A stretch of DNA of 64,000 nucleotides from Moraxella nasibovis (GTDB taxonomy: Bacteria; Pseudomonadota; Gammaproteobacteria; Pseudomonadales; Moraxellaceae), in contig NZ_CP089975.1 in NCBI RefSeq assembly GCF_029581575.1, forward strand, positions 310,001-374,000, read 5' to 3'. A program made the translations under genes and the position numbers. Below the pieces are notes generated by a model that had not been told where the DNA came from, ran no database searches, and worked only from the letters and a program-made list of their open reading frames with translations. Shown piece by piece: positions 30,322 to 38,134 of this stretch (its first letter is position 1; each line of letters begins with the position of its first letter).

Positions 30322-31017
30322 TTAGGCGAAATGACCTAAAATAAAATCCACCAACGCCCCAAATTCATCAAACACCGCATCAGGACGGCTGTCGCTGATG
30401 GGTTTGTCGTAGTTGTAGCCGTAGCTGAGTGCCAGCGTGGTCATGCCAGCATTTTTGCCTGCCAAGATGTCATTTTCTGAGTCGCCCACCATGACGGCGT
30501 GCGTATTTTCCACGCCAAGTGTCTGGCAAATGTGGTGCAGTGGGGCAGGGTCTGGCTTTTTGACGCTTAGGCTGTCGCCACCGATGACGCAGGCGAATGT
30601 GTCCGTCCAGCCCATATTTTTTAGAATCTCTGGCAAAAATTGCACAGGTTTATTGGTGCAGATGGCAAGCCTAAATCCTTGCTTGGCAAGTCGCTCCAAT
30701 CCTTCGCTGACGCCAGCGTATTCTACCGTTTTGTCATGACAATGTGCGTATTTTTGCAAAAAAATCTTATGAGCGGTTTCAAGTTCGGTCAAAGGCAGTC
30801 CTGCCCACACCAACGCACGCTCCACCAGCTTTAACGACCCATTACCCACCCAAGTGCGTACATGATCAACGCCTGCTGTCGGTGCATTTAGCGCTGTCAA
30901 AGTCGCATCTACCGCCGCCGCCAAATCAGGCACGCTGTCAATGAGTGTGCCGTCCAAATCAAAAATGATGAGCGATTTTTTTGATGAATGGGTTGATGAA
31001 TTGGTTGTTTTGGTCAT
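30322..31017 (-). CDS. gph: Phosphoglycolate phosphatase, HAD superfamily
   Basis: Removes phosphate from 2-phosphoglycolate produced in DNA repair. HAD motif I FDLDGTLIDSVPDLA with both aspartates, motif II ICTNKP, motif III lysine in VKKPDPAPL and motif IV VGDSENDILAGKNAG. The cap domain is of the Gph type. 231 aa from ATG 31017, which has GGGGG upstream; the longer frame to 31050 adds eleven residues without support. Other HAD phosphatases share these motifs, but LIDSVPDLAAAVD is the typical Gph signature. Confidence 0.88.
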   Translation of the reverse strand: MTKTTNSSTHSSKKSLIIFDLDGTLIDSVPDLAAAVDATLTALNAPTAGVDHVRTWVGNGSLKLVERALVWAGLPLTELETAHKIFLQKYAHCHDKTVEYAGVSEGLERLAKQGFRLAICTNKPVQFLPEILKNMGWTDTFACVIGGDSLSVKKPDPAPLHHICQTLGVENTHAVMVGDSENDILAGKNAGMTTLALSYGYNYDKPISDSRPDAVFDEFGALVDFILGHFA

Positions 31018-31530
31018 ATTTTCCCCCAAATTTGTCCCAAGTTTGTCCAAAATTTATCTAAATTTGCCAAAAAATGATAAAGATAGCCGTTTTTGGCATT
31101 GTAACATAAAATCTTTTTTCGCCAATGATTTTCAAAAATTGTAACAAATCATGACTTTTGGGTGGATTTTTGGCGAATGATGGCGGTATTTTTGGCAAAA
31201 TGTGATGTTGGTGCGTAATTTTTATAAATTTTCATGAGATGATTGAACAAATTTTTGGCAAATTTGCCCCAAAAATGTTGCAAAATTGGTCTTTTGAGAT
31301 AAAAAAAGCGGATTTTGTTGAAAATGATAACGAAAAATTGCAAAAAATGGGCGAATGTTGTCAAGTCGGTGCAAATGTTTGCAAAACTTTACATTTCACC
31401 CTACAAACACGCACAGTCATTAAGAAATATTTTGTTACTATGATTCCAACGCAAAGAGCAGTACAAAATACTCTTTGGTTAAAACAACAAACAAAGCAAG
31501 CGGTGCTTAACCGCATTTTAGGAGAAACAC
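31018..31530. other. Spacer upstream of the outer-membrane barrel gene
   Basis: A 513-bp AT-rich region. It contains an extended -10 (TG-T-TACTAT at 31433-31441) giving a start near 31448, and two hairpins in the resulting leader: 31452-31477 and 31500-31514. An overlapping plus-strand open frame (31239-31763) runs out of the barrel gene frame and is not supported. Confidence 0.5.
31452..31514 (+). promoter_or_regulatory. Two leader hairpins before the barrel protein gene
   Basis: CAAAGAG / CTCTTTG (31452-31458, 31471-31477) near the predicted mRNA 5' end, and GCGGT-GCTTA-ACCGC (31500-31514) just before the AGGAGA ribosome binding site. Such 5' hairpins often stabilise mRNAs of abundant outer-membrane proteins; this role is inferred. 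Confidence 0.45.
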
Positions 31531-32073
31531 ATGAAAACTCTAAACAAAGCAATCCTAGCACTAGGCGCATCATCAATCCTAGCCATGAGCGCAAACGCAG
31601 CCATCACTTATGGCTCAGCAGCGGCAGGTCAGCCTTATGTGGGCGTAAAAGTCGGTCAAATCGATGTGGATGGCTTGCCAAGCAAAGCAACTGCATACGG
31701 TGTGTATGGTGGCTACAACTTCGACCAAAACTTCGGTGCAGAAGTGGAGTATGTTGGTTCTGAAACTAAGGGTTATAGCGAAGGTTTGGCAAATTACGAA
31801 TACGATGCTAAGACCTATGGCGCATACGGTACTTACCGCTACCACTTCAACAACACACCAGTCTATGCCAAAGGCAAACTGGGTATCGCAAAAACCGAAG
31901 TGGAAGATAAAGGTGTGAATGTGAACTACACTTCATCATCTGACAAAACCAGCCTAGCAGGCGGTGTGGCAGTAGGCTTTAACGCTACGCCAAACTTCGG
32001 CATCGAAGCAGGCTATAACTACCTAAATGCAGACGCTTCTATGTGGGGCGTGGGCGCTCACCTAAAATTCTAA
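31531..32073 (+). CDS. Small outer-membrane beta-barrel protein (OmpA/porin-like)
   Basis: 180 residues with a signal peptide (cleavage likely after SANA, near residue 23) and alternating amphipathic strands ending in HLKF; the final phenylalanine is the signature for outer-membrane insertion. Strand segments such as YVGVKVGQIDV, YGVYGGYNF, NFGAEVEYVG and NFGIEAGYNYL indicate an eight-stranded barrel. It fits the Pfam outer-membrane barrel group that includes OmpA N-domains and Opa/OmpX-like proteins; the exact role is unknown. The AGGAGA site and codon choice suggest high expression, and a strong terminator follows. Confidence 0.82.
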   Translation: MKTLNKAILALGASSILAMSANAAITYGSAAAGQPYVGVKVGQIDVDGLPSKATAYGVYGGYNFDQNFGAEVEYVGSETKGYSEGLANYEYDAKTYGAYGTYRYHFNNTPVYAKGKLGIAKTEVEDKGVNVNYTSSSDKTSLAGGVAVGFNATPNFGIEAGYNYLNADASMWGVGAHLKF

Positions 32074-32094
32074 TCTGTTAACGATTAGAAATCT

Positions 32095-32128
32095 AAAAAA
32101 CAGCCGTCAATCTGATGGCTGTTTTTTT
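32095..32128 (+). terminator. Terminator of the barrel protein gene
   Basis: AAAAAACAGCCGTCA / TGATGGCTGTTTTTTT, 3-nt loop, long T-run. Confidence 0.92.
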
Positions 32129-32142
32129 GGGATTCATAAAAC

Positions 32143-32171
32143 AATAAAAACGCCCAAAAAATTTGAGCGTT
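32143..32171 (-). terminator. Terminator of the min genes
   Basis: Minus strand AACGCTC / GGGCGTT stem followed by TTTATTG, 28 bp behind the minE stop. Confidence 0.7.
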
Positions 32172-32198
32172 CTTACTGGTATCAATGCGTTAAAAGCA

Positions 32199-32474
32199 TC
32201 ATTTGCGATCAGGCAGGCTGATGCTCATCTCTAACATATCAATGTTGTCTTCGTGATGGTGATTGATGTTCACATCGCTGATTTGTACGCCATTGACATA
32301 TTTATTGACCACTTGCAAAATCTCTCGTTTCATCTGCTCGATGCGATCGGCAGTCAGGCGTGTGTTTAGACGATCGGAGCTTGCCACGATGACTTTTAAG
32401 CGATCCTTGGCGATGTCGGCGCTGCTTGGCGTGTCATTACCACCAAATAATGATGCCCAAAATCCTTTCTTCAT
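32199..32474 (-). CDS. minE: Cell division topological specificity factor MinE
   Basis: Drives pole-to-pole oscillation of MinD by stimulating its ATPase. 91 residues: N-terminal membrane-targeting FWASLFGG, then the MinD-interacting helix [14 protein letters not shown] and the topological domain with [16 protein letters not shown] 32474 has GGAGG six bases upstream; the frame extends eight codons further without need. Starts one base after the minD stop codon. Confidence 0.96.
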   Translation of the reverse strand: MKKGFWASLFGGNDTPSSADIAKDRLKVIVASSDRLNTRLTADRIEQMKREILQVVNKYVNGVQISDVNINHHHEDNIDMLEMSISLPDRK

Positions 32475-32475
32475 A

Positions 32476-33291
32476 TCAGCCTCCAAAAAGTTTTGCAAAG
32501 AAGCCTTTCTTCTTCACTTCTAGGTGGCGAAGTGGTCGTTCTTCACCCAAGAAGCGTGCGACGATGTCCTCATAGCATTGACCTGCGGCAGATTCTGGGT
32601 AATGAATGACAGGCTGACCATGGTTTGAGGCTTCAAGCACGGCGTTGCTTTCTGGAATCACGCCAATCAAAGGCACACGCAAGATCTCATTGGCGATGGT
32701 ATCGATGTCCATCATCTCGCCTTGGGCGGCACGCTCTGGGTTGTAACGAGTGATGATGAGATGCTCTTTGACGCTGCCACCTTCCTCGACACGCTTGGTG
32801 CGAGACTGCAAGATGCCGATGATGCGGTCTGAGTCTCGTACTGATGAGACTTCTGGGTTGGTCACGATCAGCGCCTCGTCAGCATGATACATGGCAAGCT
32901 GAGCGCCACGCTCAATACCTGCTGGGCTGTCACAGACAATGTAATCAAAGCCCAAGTCCTCTGACAGCTCTTTCATGACGGCAGCCACACCTTCGTCAGT
33001 CAGAGCGTCTTTATCACGAGTTTGTGACGCAGGTAAGATGTACAGGTTTTCCAATTGTTTGTCTTTGACCAGTGCTTGTGTCAGCTTGGCGTTGCCACTG
33101 ATGACATCGACAAAGTCATAGACGATGCGGTTTTCACAGCCCATGATGAGGTCTAGGTTGCGCAGGCCCACATCAAAGTCGATGATGACAGTTTTAAAGC
33201 CACGCTTGGCAAGACCTGCGCCAAATGATGCACTGGTGGTGGTTTTGCCAACGCCACCTTTACCTGAGGTTACTACGATGATTTTCGCCAC
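32476..33291 (-). CDS. minD: Septum site-determining ATPase MinD
   Basis: Membrane-bound ATPase that recruits MinC and MinE. Deviant Walker [15 protein letters not shown] at the N-terminus, [20 protein letters not shown], switch II region [15 protein letters not shown], and the amphipathic membrane-targeting helix at the C-terminus ([12 protein letters not shown]). 271 aa with a GTG start at 33291, chosen because AAGGAG lies seven bases upstream; the frame continues to 33309 without a ribosome binding site. Confidence 0.96.
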   Translation of the reverse strand: MAKIIVVTSGKGGVGKTTTSASFGAGLAKRGFKTVIIDFDVGLRNLDLIMGCENRIVYDFVDVISGNAKLTQALVKDKQLENLYILPASQTRDKDALTDEGVAAVMKELSEDLGFDYIVCDSPAGIERGAQLAMYHADEALIVTNPEVSSVRDSDRIIGILQSRTKRVEEGGSVKEHLIITRYNPERAAQGEMMDIDTIANEILRVPLIGVIPESNAVLEASNHGQPVIHYPESAAGQCYEDIVARFLGEERPLRHLEVKKKGFFAKLFGG

Positions 33292-33387
33292 AATGGCACT
33301 CCTTAACATCTAAAAAATAATCGATCAGCCAAATCGGCTGAATTTGAAAAAAAATCGTTAAAATTTATTGATTTATGCACATTGTAT

Positions 33388-33405
33388 CATTGATTGTCAT
33401 CAATG
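33388..33405. promoter_or_regulatory. 18-bp palindrome between minC and minD
   Basis: CATTGAT-TGTC-ATCAATG, perfect 7-bp arms, about 100 bp before the minD start in a 220-bp spacer. Possible operator or structured leader; no regulator can be named. Confidence 0.4.
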
Positions 33406-33511
33406 ATGATGCAAAAATCTGTAATAGTTTGTTAGAATTTCTCACAAAAACATCACAGGGCTGGACTTTTGGGGCTTGGTGGCATCAATAAGCCGTCAGC
33501 CGCTCGCACCA

Positions 33512-34240
33512 TCAAGTCTTAATCAAAGAAAAAATAAGCCCTTTGTTTTCATCAAAGCTGACTTGCACGGCTTGATCGATCATCTGACTGGGAATGTCTT
33601 CGCTTAGGCAGTAAGTGCCTGCCACCGATACTAAGGTTGGGTTGAATTTTTGACAAAAAATGCGAGCATTCTTATCGCCCGTTGCGCCTGCCACCAAGCG
33701 ACCCAAGCCGTGTCCATAGATGTGTAGGCTGTGATCTGTGATGACTTCTGCGCCCTGATTGACACCGCCGATGATGGTCAGATCGCCACCGAAATGATGA
33801 ATGCTCTGCCCTGAGCGCACCATCTGCGTGTGCGTGCCAGAAGTGCCAGTGGGCGTGGTCACATCCTTTGATGACTGTGTCTCGGGCGGGGTTTGCTTGG
33901 GTTCTGCTTGGGTTTCTGGCGCTGTTTTGACTTCCAAGCGACCGATTCTCTTGCCGTCGGCAGGCAAGATTGCCAAACGCAAATCTTGTGCCTGCGCATC
34001 AAGCACACCCTCTGCCACACCGATTGGCTGTACGCCCATCGACCACAAAAGCTCAACCAATGCTGACAAATCAAGCATCACTTCACTGTCGATGATCGCA
34101 GGAATGCCAGTTGTCTCTGGATTGCTACCGATCAGCTGGGTCAATTCTGTCTGAATGTCGCCAAGATTGTCTGTACTAATTTTAATTCGGCTAAATGCCA
34201 GCATTTTGCCAAATAACTGAACGGCTTTACTCATAATCAT
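33512..34240 (-). CDS. minC: Septum site-determining protein MinC
   Basis: Inhibits FtsZ polymerisation away from mid-cell. N-terminal FtsZ-binding domain (about 1-105), a variable linker rich in T, P and Q (AEPKQTPPETQSS), and the C-terminal beta-helix with VRSGQSIHHFGGDLTIIGGV, GAEVITDHSLHIYGHGLGRL and GATGDKNARIFCQKF. The beta-helix is fully typical. The start is uncertain: ATG at 34240 or 34234, both with weak ribosome binding sites. Unlike many relatives, a 220-bp spacer separates it from minD. Confidence 0.94.
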   Translation of the reverse strand: MIMSKAVQLFGKMLAFSRIKISTDNLGDIQTELTQLIGSNPETTGIPAIIDSEVMLDLSALVELLWSMGVQPIGVAEGVLDAQAQDLRLAILPADGKRIGRLEVKTAPETQAEPKQTPPETQSSKDVTTPTGTSGTHTQMVRSGQSIHHFGGDLTIIGGVNQGAEVITDHSLHIYGHGLGRLVAGATGDKNARIFCQKFNPTLVSVAGTYCLSEDIPSQMIDQAVQVSFDENKGLIFSLIKT

Positions 34241-34243
34241 CAA

Positions 34244-34596
34244 CCATCACAAAAAATAAAAAATAAAAATGTAGGGCGTATCGAACTTTCTATGCGTCGC
34301 TGCCATGCTAAATCAGCATCCGTTATGCCAAATGCCAACCACCCAAGATTTGTAGTGGCAGGCGAAGGTTAAAATCGTCCTGTGCCGATGCAAAGTTTTA
34401 ACGCAAGGTTTCAATGCAAAGTGTCGATGCAAAATTTTACATCCGTCAGGCATTCTTGCTCCAACCACAATTTTTACTCGCCTTTGCTTGTCCAACATCC
34501 TTAAAAGTAAAAGTTAAGATTGTAGCATTTTTTTATTCATGAAAAAACAGCAAAACCAGTAATCATCGAAATTTTTGCCTTTTGCCTTTTGCTTTT
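34244..34596. other. Repeat-like spacer with a 61-codon open frame
   Basis: A 353-bp spacer between minC and the next gene. It starts with TGTAGGGCGTATCG, contains GATGCAAA-type direct repeats at about 34385-34440 and an ATGCT / AGCAT hairpin near 34303. A minus-strand frame (34313-34498) is open with ATG and stop, is rich in His, Cys, Arg and Lys, and has no ribosome binding site. I take it for a degenerate dispersed repeat rather than a gene. Confidence 0.45.
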
Positions 34597-35700
34597 TTAA
34601 TGATGCTCTGACACTACCGCCTTGATCTGCTCGGTGTGTCGCCACTGTTGAGCCTTGATTTGCGCTTCAAAGGCGCTAAGCGCATCTTCGGTGATGTCTG
34701 CCACCAGCTTTTGTAGGGCGGGGCGATTGATGTCAATGTGTGCAATGCCATGAGCGATCTGTGCCATGAGTGCATCCAGCGTCTTTTCATCAAATAAGTG
34801 AGCATTGACGGAGGTGGTAACATTCTTGCCAATGCGCTTGCCGATGGTGGTGATTTGATTTTCGATCAGCGAGCCTGCCACAGGAATGAGTTTTAGGTAT
34901 TTGCTAAATTCTGGCGTGTCAATGAGCGCCCGCTCCACCGCAAGCCCGATGTCGCTCGACAGTTGCTCGCCGACTTCATGTTCAAATGCGCCTTGTAGCC
35001 GTGGGGTTAGCTCAGTTTTTAGTAGCTCTAAGACTGCCTGCTCGATGGCGGGGCGATTTTTATTGAGCGTGTCTTGGATGAGTTTGTCGTGCGTCTTTGA
35101 GCGTCGGATTTGCGCACGCAGATTGTCCGTCGCTGTCAAGATGACTCGGTCGGACAGCTCTTCTAATAGCACGCCATAATAAAATTTGCCCGAAGTAATC
35201 CAGCGCTCTGGAATGATTTTGATGCCCACTTTATGCAGGCGCTTGATGATGATGCCAGCACGCAACAGTCTAAGCGCACGCAAGGCAGGAAAACACGCCA
35301 AAGTCTCGTACCAATGCACAAATGAAAAGAAAAACCAGCGATGATAGGTGTGATTGACGATGGCAAGCACCCAGCGCACACCAAGCTCCACCACCCAAAA
35401 CAGCGTAAATGCACCGCTAACAGTCGCCACCGAAGTGTGATGCTGCGTGTGATAGACCGCCAAGGCATCGCCAAGCCCCAGCCATCTGGCGGCGTATTCA
35501 GCAAGCACGCTCATCAAAATACCATCGATCAGCATCAGCAGCAAATCCACCACCAACAAGCCAAGCATTAAGATGTCGTAGGCGATTTTTAGGCGGCTGG
35601 GTCTGTCGTCGTGCTCACCACCATACAGCGGCACGACATCGGCAGGGATTTCGTGCGTTTGGGGAATGCTTAGGTCGTCAAGATCGGGGGTTTGTCGCAT
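34597..35700 (-). CDS. Membrane protein resembling a voltage-sensor domain without pore
   Basis: 367 residues. Four hydrophobic segments occupy about residues 40-160: LMLGLLVVDLLLMLIDGIL, VSGAFTLFWVVELGVRWVL, the segment around RWFFFSFVHWYETLACF, and ALRALRLLRAGIIIKRLHK. The last has arginines at every third position like an S4 helix of the ion-transport superfamily, and acidic residues lie in the earlier segments. No S5-pore-S6 follows; instead about 200 soluble, helical, charged residues form the C-terminal half. Homologues in Acinetobacter are, as far as I recall, annotated only as ion transporter or hypothetical. Transport has not been shown. It lies 43 bp downstream of the acyltransferase gene and is probably co-transcribed with it. 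Confidence 0.65.
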   Translation of the reverse strand: MRQTPDLDDLSIPQTHEIPADVVPLYGGEHDDRPSRLKIAYDILMLGLLVVDLLLMLIDGILMSVLAEYAARWLGLGDALAVYHTQHHTSVATVSGAFTLFWVVELGVRWVLAIVNHTYHRWFFFSFVHWYETLACFPALRALRLLRAGIIIKRLHKVGIKIIPERWITSGKFYYGVLLEELSDRVILTATDNLRAQIRRSKTHDKLIQDTLNKNRPAIEQAVLELLKTELTPRLQGAFEHEVGEQLSSDIGLAVERALIDTPEFSKYLKLIPVAGSLIENQITTIGKRIGKNVTTSVNAHLFDEKTLDALMAQIAHGIAHIDINRPALQKLVADITEDALSAFEAQIKAQQWRHTEQIKAVVSEHH

Positions 35701-35743
35701 GGGTGTCGGTCTTTTTTGTCTTTAAAAAAGTGAGTGTTTAAAA

Positions 35744-36727
35744 TTAAGATTGGGGTGTCTTAGCTGTGGTCACATTGCCAAAGCCTGACAGCATCGCATC
35801 AATGCGCTCATCTTTGGCTTGCCAGACTTCATCGAGCCAAGCGAACAGCTCGGCTTTTACTTGCTCGTTATGATCGTACTCGCCATTTTTTAGGGCGTCA
35901 AATAGCTTAGGCTCAAGCTCGATGTGGCGAATGTCCACGCCAAGCCTTGTCAGTTTGCCTTGCCACAGATCGCCATACTCAGGGGCGCCGTCAGGATAGA
36001 CCAAAGTCATGTCCAAAATGCCATCGATCTGCTCGCCAAGACTGCTGATGGCAAGCGCAAGCCCCCCTGCTTTGGGCTTTAATAGATGTCGATAGGGCGA
36101 GTTTTGCTTGGCGTGTTTGGCAGGCGTAAAGCGTGTGCCTTCTAGGTAGTTTAGCAGTACAAAGGGCTTGTCGGCGAGTAGCTGGCAGGCACGGCGAGCT
36201 TCATTGATGTCTCGGTTGGCAAGCGCAGGATTTTTGGCAATCTGCTCTTTGCTGTGGCGTTTCATCATCGGAAAGTCTAGAAAATAAAAGGTTTGACCGA
36301 CAACAGGAATGTACAAAAGCTCATGTTTGGCAAAAAAGCGTGTGATTGGCAAGATGCCTTCGCTGACATATTGAATGATGCTGGTGTCCACCCATGACTG
36401 ATGGTTGCAGATGAGCAGGTATTTGCCATTTGGGTTTAAGCCGTCAGGCAGGCTGATGCGCCAGTCTTTGGCGGGCAAGACCTTGTCAATCATGAAATTA
36501 TTCGAGCGAATCCAATAGTCAGTCATGCTGATGATGGCGTCGTCAGCGACTTTGGATTTGCCAAAAATCTTGGCAAGACCTGCTGCATAAATCGGCATGG
36601 ACAAGCCCAGACTGTTGGCGGCGATGCTACCTGTGCTGACGGCAAAAGAGAGCTTTTGGGCAAGTTTGGGCGATTTTTCGTGCAGCTTTTGAAAAAAGGG
36701 CAAGGTGCTGCGCTTGGGCTTGGTCAT
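35744..36727 (-). CDS. PlsC-family acyltransferase (YihG-like)
   Basis: Membrane-associated glycerolipid acyltransferase. Motif I NHQSWVD (HX4D catalytic pair), motif II region KHELLYIPVVGQTFYFLD, motif III LEGTRFT with the phosphate-binding glutamate-glycine, and a later proline region. 327 aa with an N-terminal hydrophobic segment. It resembles E. coli YihG, a lysophosphatidic acid acyltransferase, more closely than PlsC itself. The exact acyl acceptor is not decided by the sequence. Confidence 0.87.
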   Translation of the reverse strand: MTKPKRSTLPFFQKLHEKSPKLAQKLSFAVSTGSIAANSLGLSMPIYAAGLAKIFGKSKVADDAIISMTDYWIRSNNFMIDKVLPAKDWRISLPDGLNPNGKYLLICNHQSWVDTSIIQYVSEGILPITRFFAKHELLYIPVVGQTFYFLDFPMMKRHSKEQIAKNPALANRDINEARRACQLLADKPFVLLNYLEGTRFTPAKHAKQNSPYRHLLKPKAGGLALAISSLGEQIDGILDMTLVYPDGAPEYGDLWQGKLTRLGVDIRHIELEPKLFDALKNGEYDHNEQVKAELFAWLDEVWQAKDERIDAMLSGFGNVTTAKTPQS

Positions 36728-37336
36728 GATGTTGTCCTAAATCCTAAATGTGTGCATGAATCTGCGTCATTGAGATTGATTGGCACTGATTTTGATTTGC
36801 TTTTGCTTTGGTGTATCGCATGAATGTTACTGATAATGTAACAAGATATTAAAAATCAGTGCACAAATAAAAACTGTGGTCTATTTTAGCAAATTTTTCC
36901 CAAAAATCGGTAAATTTTCATCACTTGTTCCATAAAAAGCGATTTTTTGAAAAATTTTGATACAATATTTTTGTCAAATGCTCAATAATCATCAAGCATC
37001 CATCAAAAGCCGTGGCGAATAAAAGCGGGTGATGAGTGATTTTGCAAAACACCGTTTTATGCGTGATTTATCAAGAAAAATGATGCCATTTGTGAGTGTT
37101 TTTGGGCATCGCTTGGCGAGTATTGCATAAATAATCATAATGAAAACTCAACGGATGAGATACAGACTTACAACAGACAAGAAAGTTTTTTGGTTCATAA
37201 TGTACTCAACCAAGCATTGTTTGTGTTCAAAATGATTTTTGGCACGGCAGGCTTTTAGGGAGATTTTTAAAAATACATTTTTGTTTTGATTTGCCAAAAA
37301 AATCAAAACACACACGACTTAAAAAAGGAGTCTATC
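36728..37336. other. Long divergent spacer before the OmpA-like lipoprotein gene
   Basis: A 609-bp AT-rich spacer. It has a palindrome TGTTAC-TGATAAT-GTAACA at 36825-36843 close to the acyltransferase gene and a perfect 10-bp hairpin at 37283-37309 in the presumed leader of the lipoprotein gene. Promoter candidates such as TACAAT at 36961-36966 are weak. No small gene or RNA was recognised. Confidence 0.5.
37283..37309 (+). promoter_or_regulatory. Leader hairpin upstream of the OmpA-like lipoprotein
   Basis: GTTTTGATTT / AAATCAAAAC with a 7-nt loop, perfect, ending 15 bases before the AAGGAG site. AT-rich, so possibly temperature-labile or a stabiliser; function inferred. Confidence 0.5.
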
Positions 37337-37987
37337 ATGAGCAAAATGAAACTACTTGCCGCATCAGCATTGGCATCAAGCATGGTCATCACAGGTTGCG
37401 CAAGCACTGGTGGCGTACAGGTAAATGACACCACTAAGAAAGCAGGTCTGGGCGCATTGGCAGGCGCTTTGGGTGGTGCTGCCATCTCTAAGGCGACTGG
37501 CGGTGAGCAGACTGGTCGTGATGCTGCCATCGGTGCGGTATTGGGCGCAGGTGTTGGTGCATACATGAGCAAGCAAGAAGCTAAGCTAAAACAGCAAACT
37601 GCTGGTACTGGCATCGAGGTGACTCGTGACCCTGTGACAAACAACATCAACCTTGCCATTCCAGAGGCGATCACTTTTGACAAAGGTCAATACGCCATCA
37701 AATCAAGCTCATACAATGCCTTGAACCAAGTGGCAAGAACCTTGAACGAATACAACCAAACTCAGGTTGTTGTTAATGGCTATGCGTCAGTTGAAGGCAG
37801 CGCTGCATTCAACCAAACATTGTCACAAAACCGTGCTAACGCTGTTGCTCGCTACCTAGTGAACCAAAGCGTTGCTGGCTCTCGTATCAGTGCCATCGGT
37901 CACGGCGCTACTTCTAAATTTGGCGCAGCTTATGAGCCAAACCGCCGTGTAGAAATCACCATCATCGCACCACAAAGCGTGAACTGA
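37337..37987 (+). CDS. OmpA-family lipoprotein with glycine-zipper segment
   Basis: 216 residues. Lipobox MVITGCAS (cysteine near residue 21), a glycine-zipper segment (LGALAGALGGAAIS and AIGAVLGAGVGAYMS), and a C-terminal OmpA peptidoglycan-binding domain with ITFDKGQYAIKSSSYNAL, VVNGYASVEGSAAFNQTLSQ-type sequence and PNRRVEITI. It is built like E. coli YiaD and should tether the outer membrane to the cell wall. ATG 37337 has AAGGAG; the open frame to 37286 passes through the leader hairpin and is discarded. Strong terminator downstream. Confidence 0.9.
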   Translation: MSKMKLLAASALASSMVITGCASTGGVQVNDTTKKAGLGALAGALGGAAISKATGGEQTGRDAAIGAVLGAGVGAYMSKQEAKLKQQTAGTGIEVTRDPVTNNINLAIPEAITFDKGQYAIKSSSYNALNQVARTLNEYNQTQVVVNGYASVEGSAAFNQTLSQNRANAVARYLVNQSVAGSRISAIGHGATSKFGAAYEPNRRVEITIIAPQSVN

Positions 37988-38029
37988 TGCACGATGACTT
38001 GGCTAAAAAGAGCCAAAGCTTAAATGCAA

Positions 38030-38060
38030 ACACCCCAGAGCTTTGGGGTGTTTTTTTTTG
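38030..38060 (+). terminator. Terminator of the OmpA-like lipoprotein gene
   Basis: ACACCCCA / TGGGGTGT stem with a GAGCTT loop followed by nine T. Confidence 0.92.
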
Positions 38061-38134
38061 ATGGTTTGGTCTTTTGACAATTTGGTCTTTTGTCGATTTG
38101 ACTGTTGATATGATAATCTTGATAATCTAAAAGT

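Noticed and set aside
31239-31763. 174-codon plus-strand frame that runs into the barrel protein gene
   Set aside because: Its start lies in the promoter/leader region and the second half is out of frame with the real gene.
34313-34498. 61-codon minus-strand frame with ATG and stop between minC and the membrane protein gene
   Set aside because: No ribosome binding site, unusual composition, inside repeat-like DNA; kept only as a repeat candidate.
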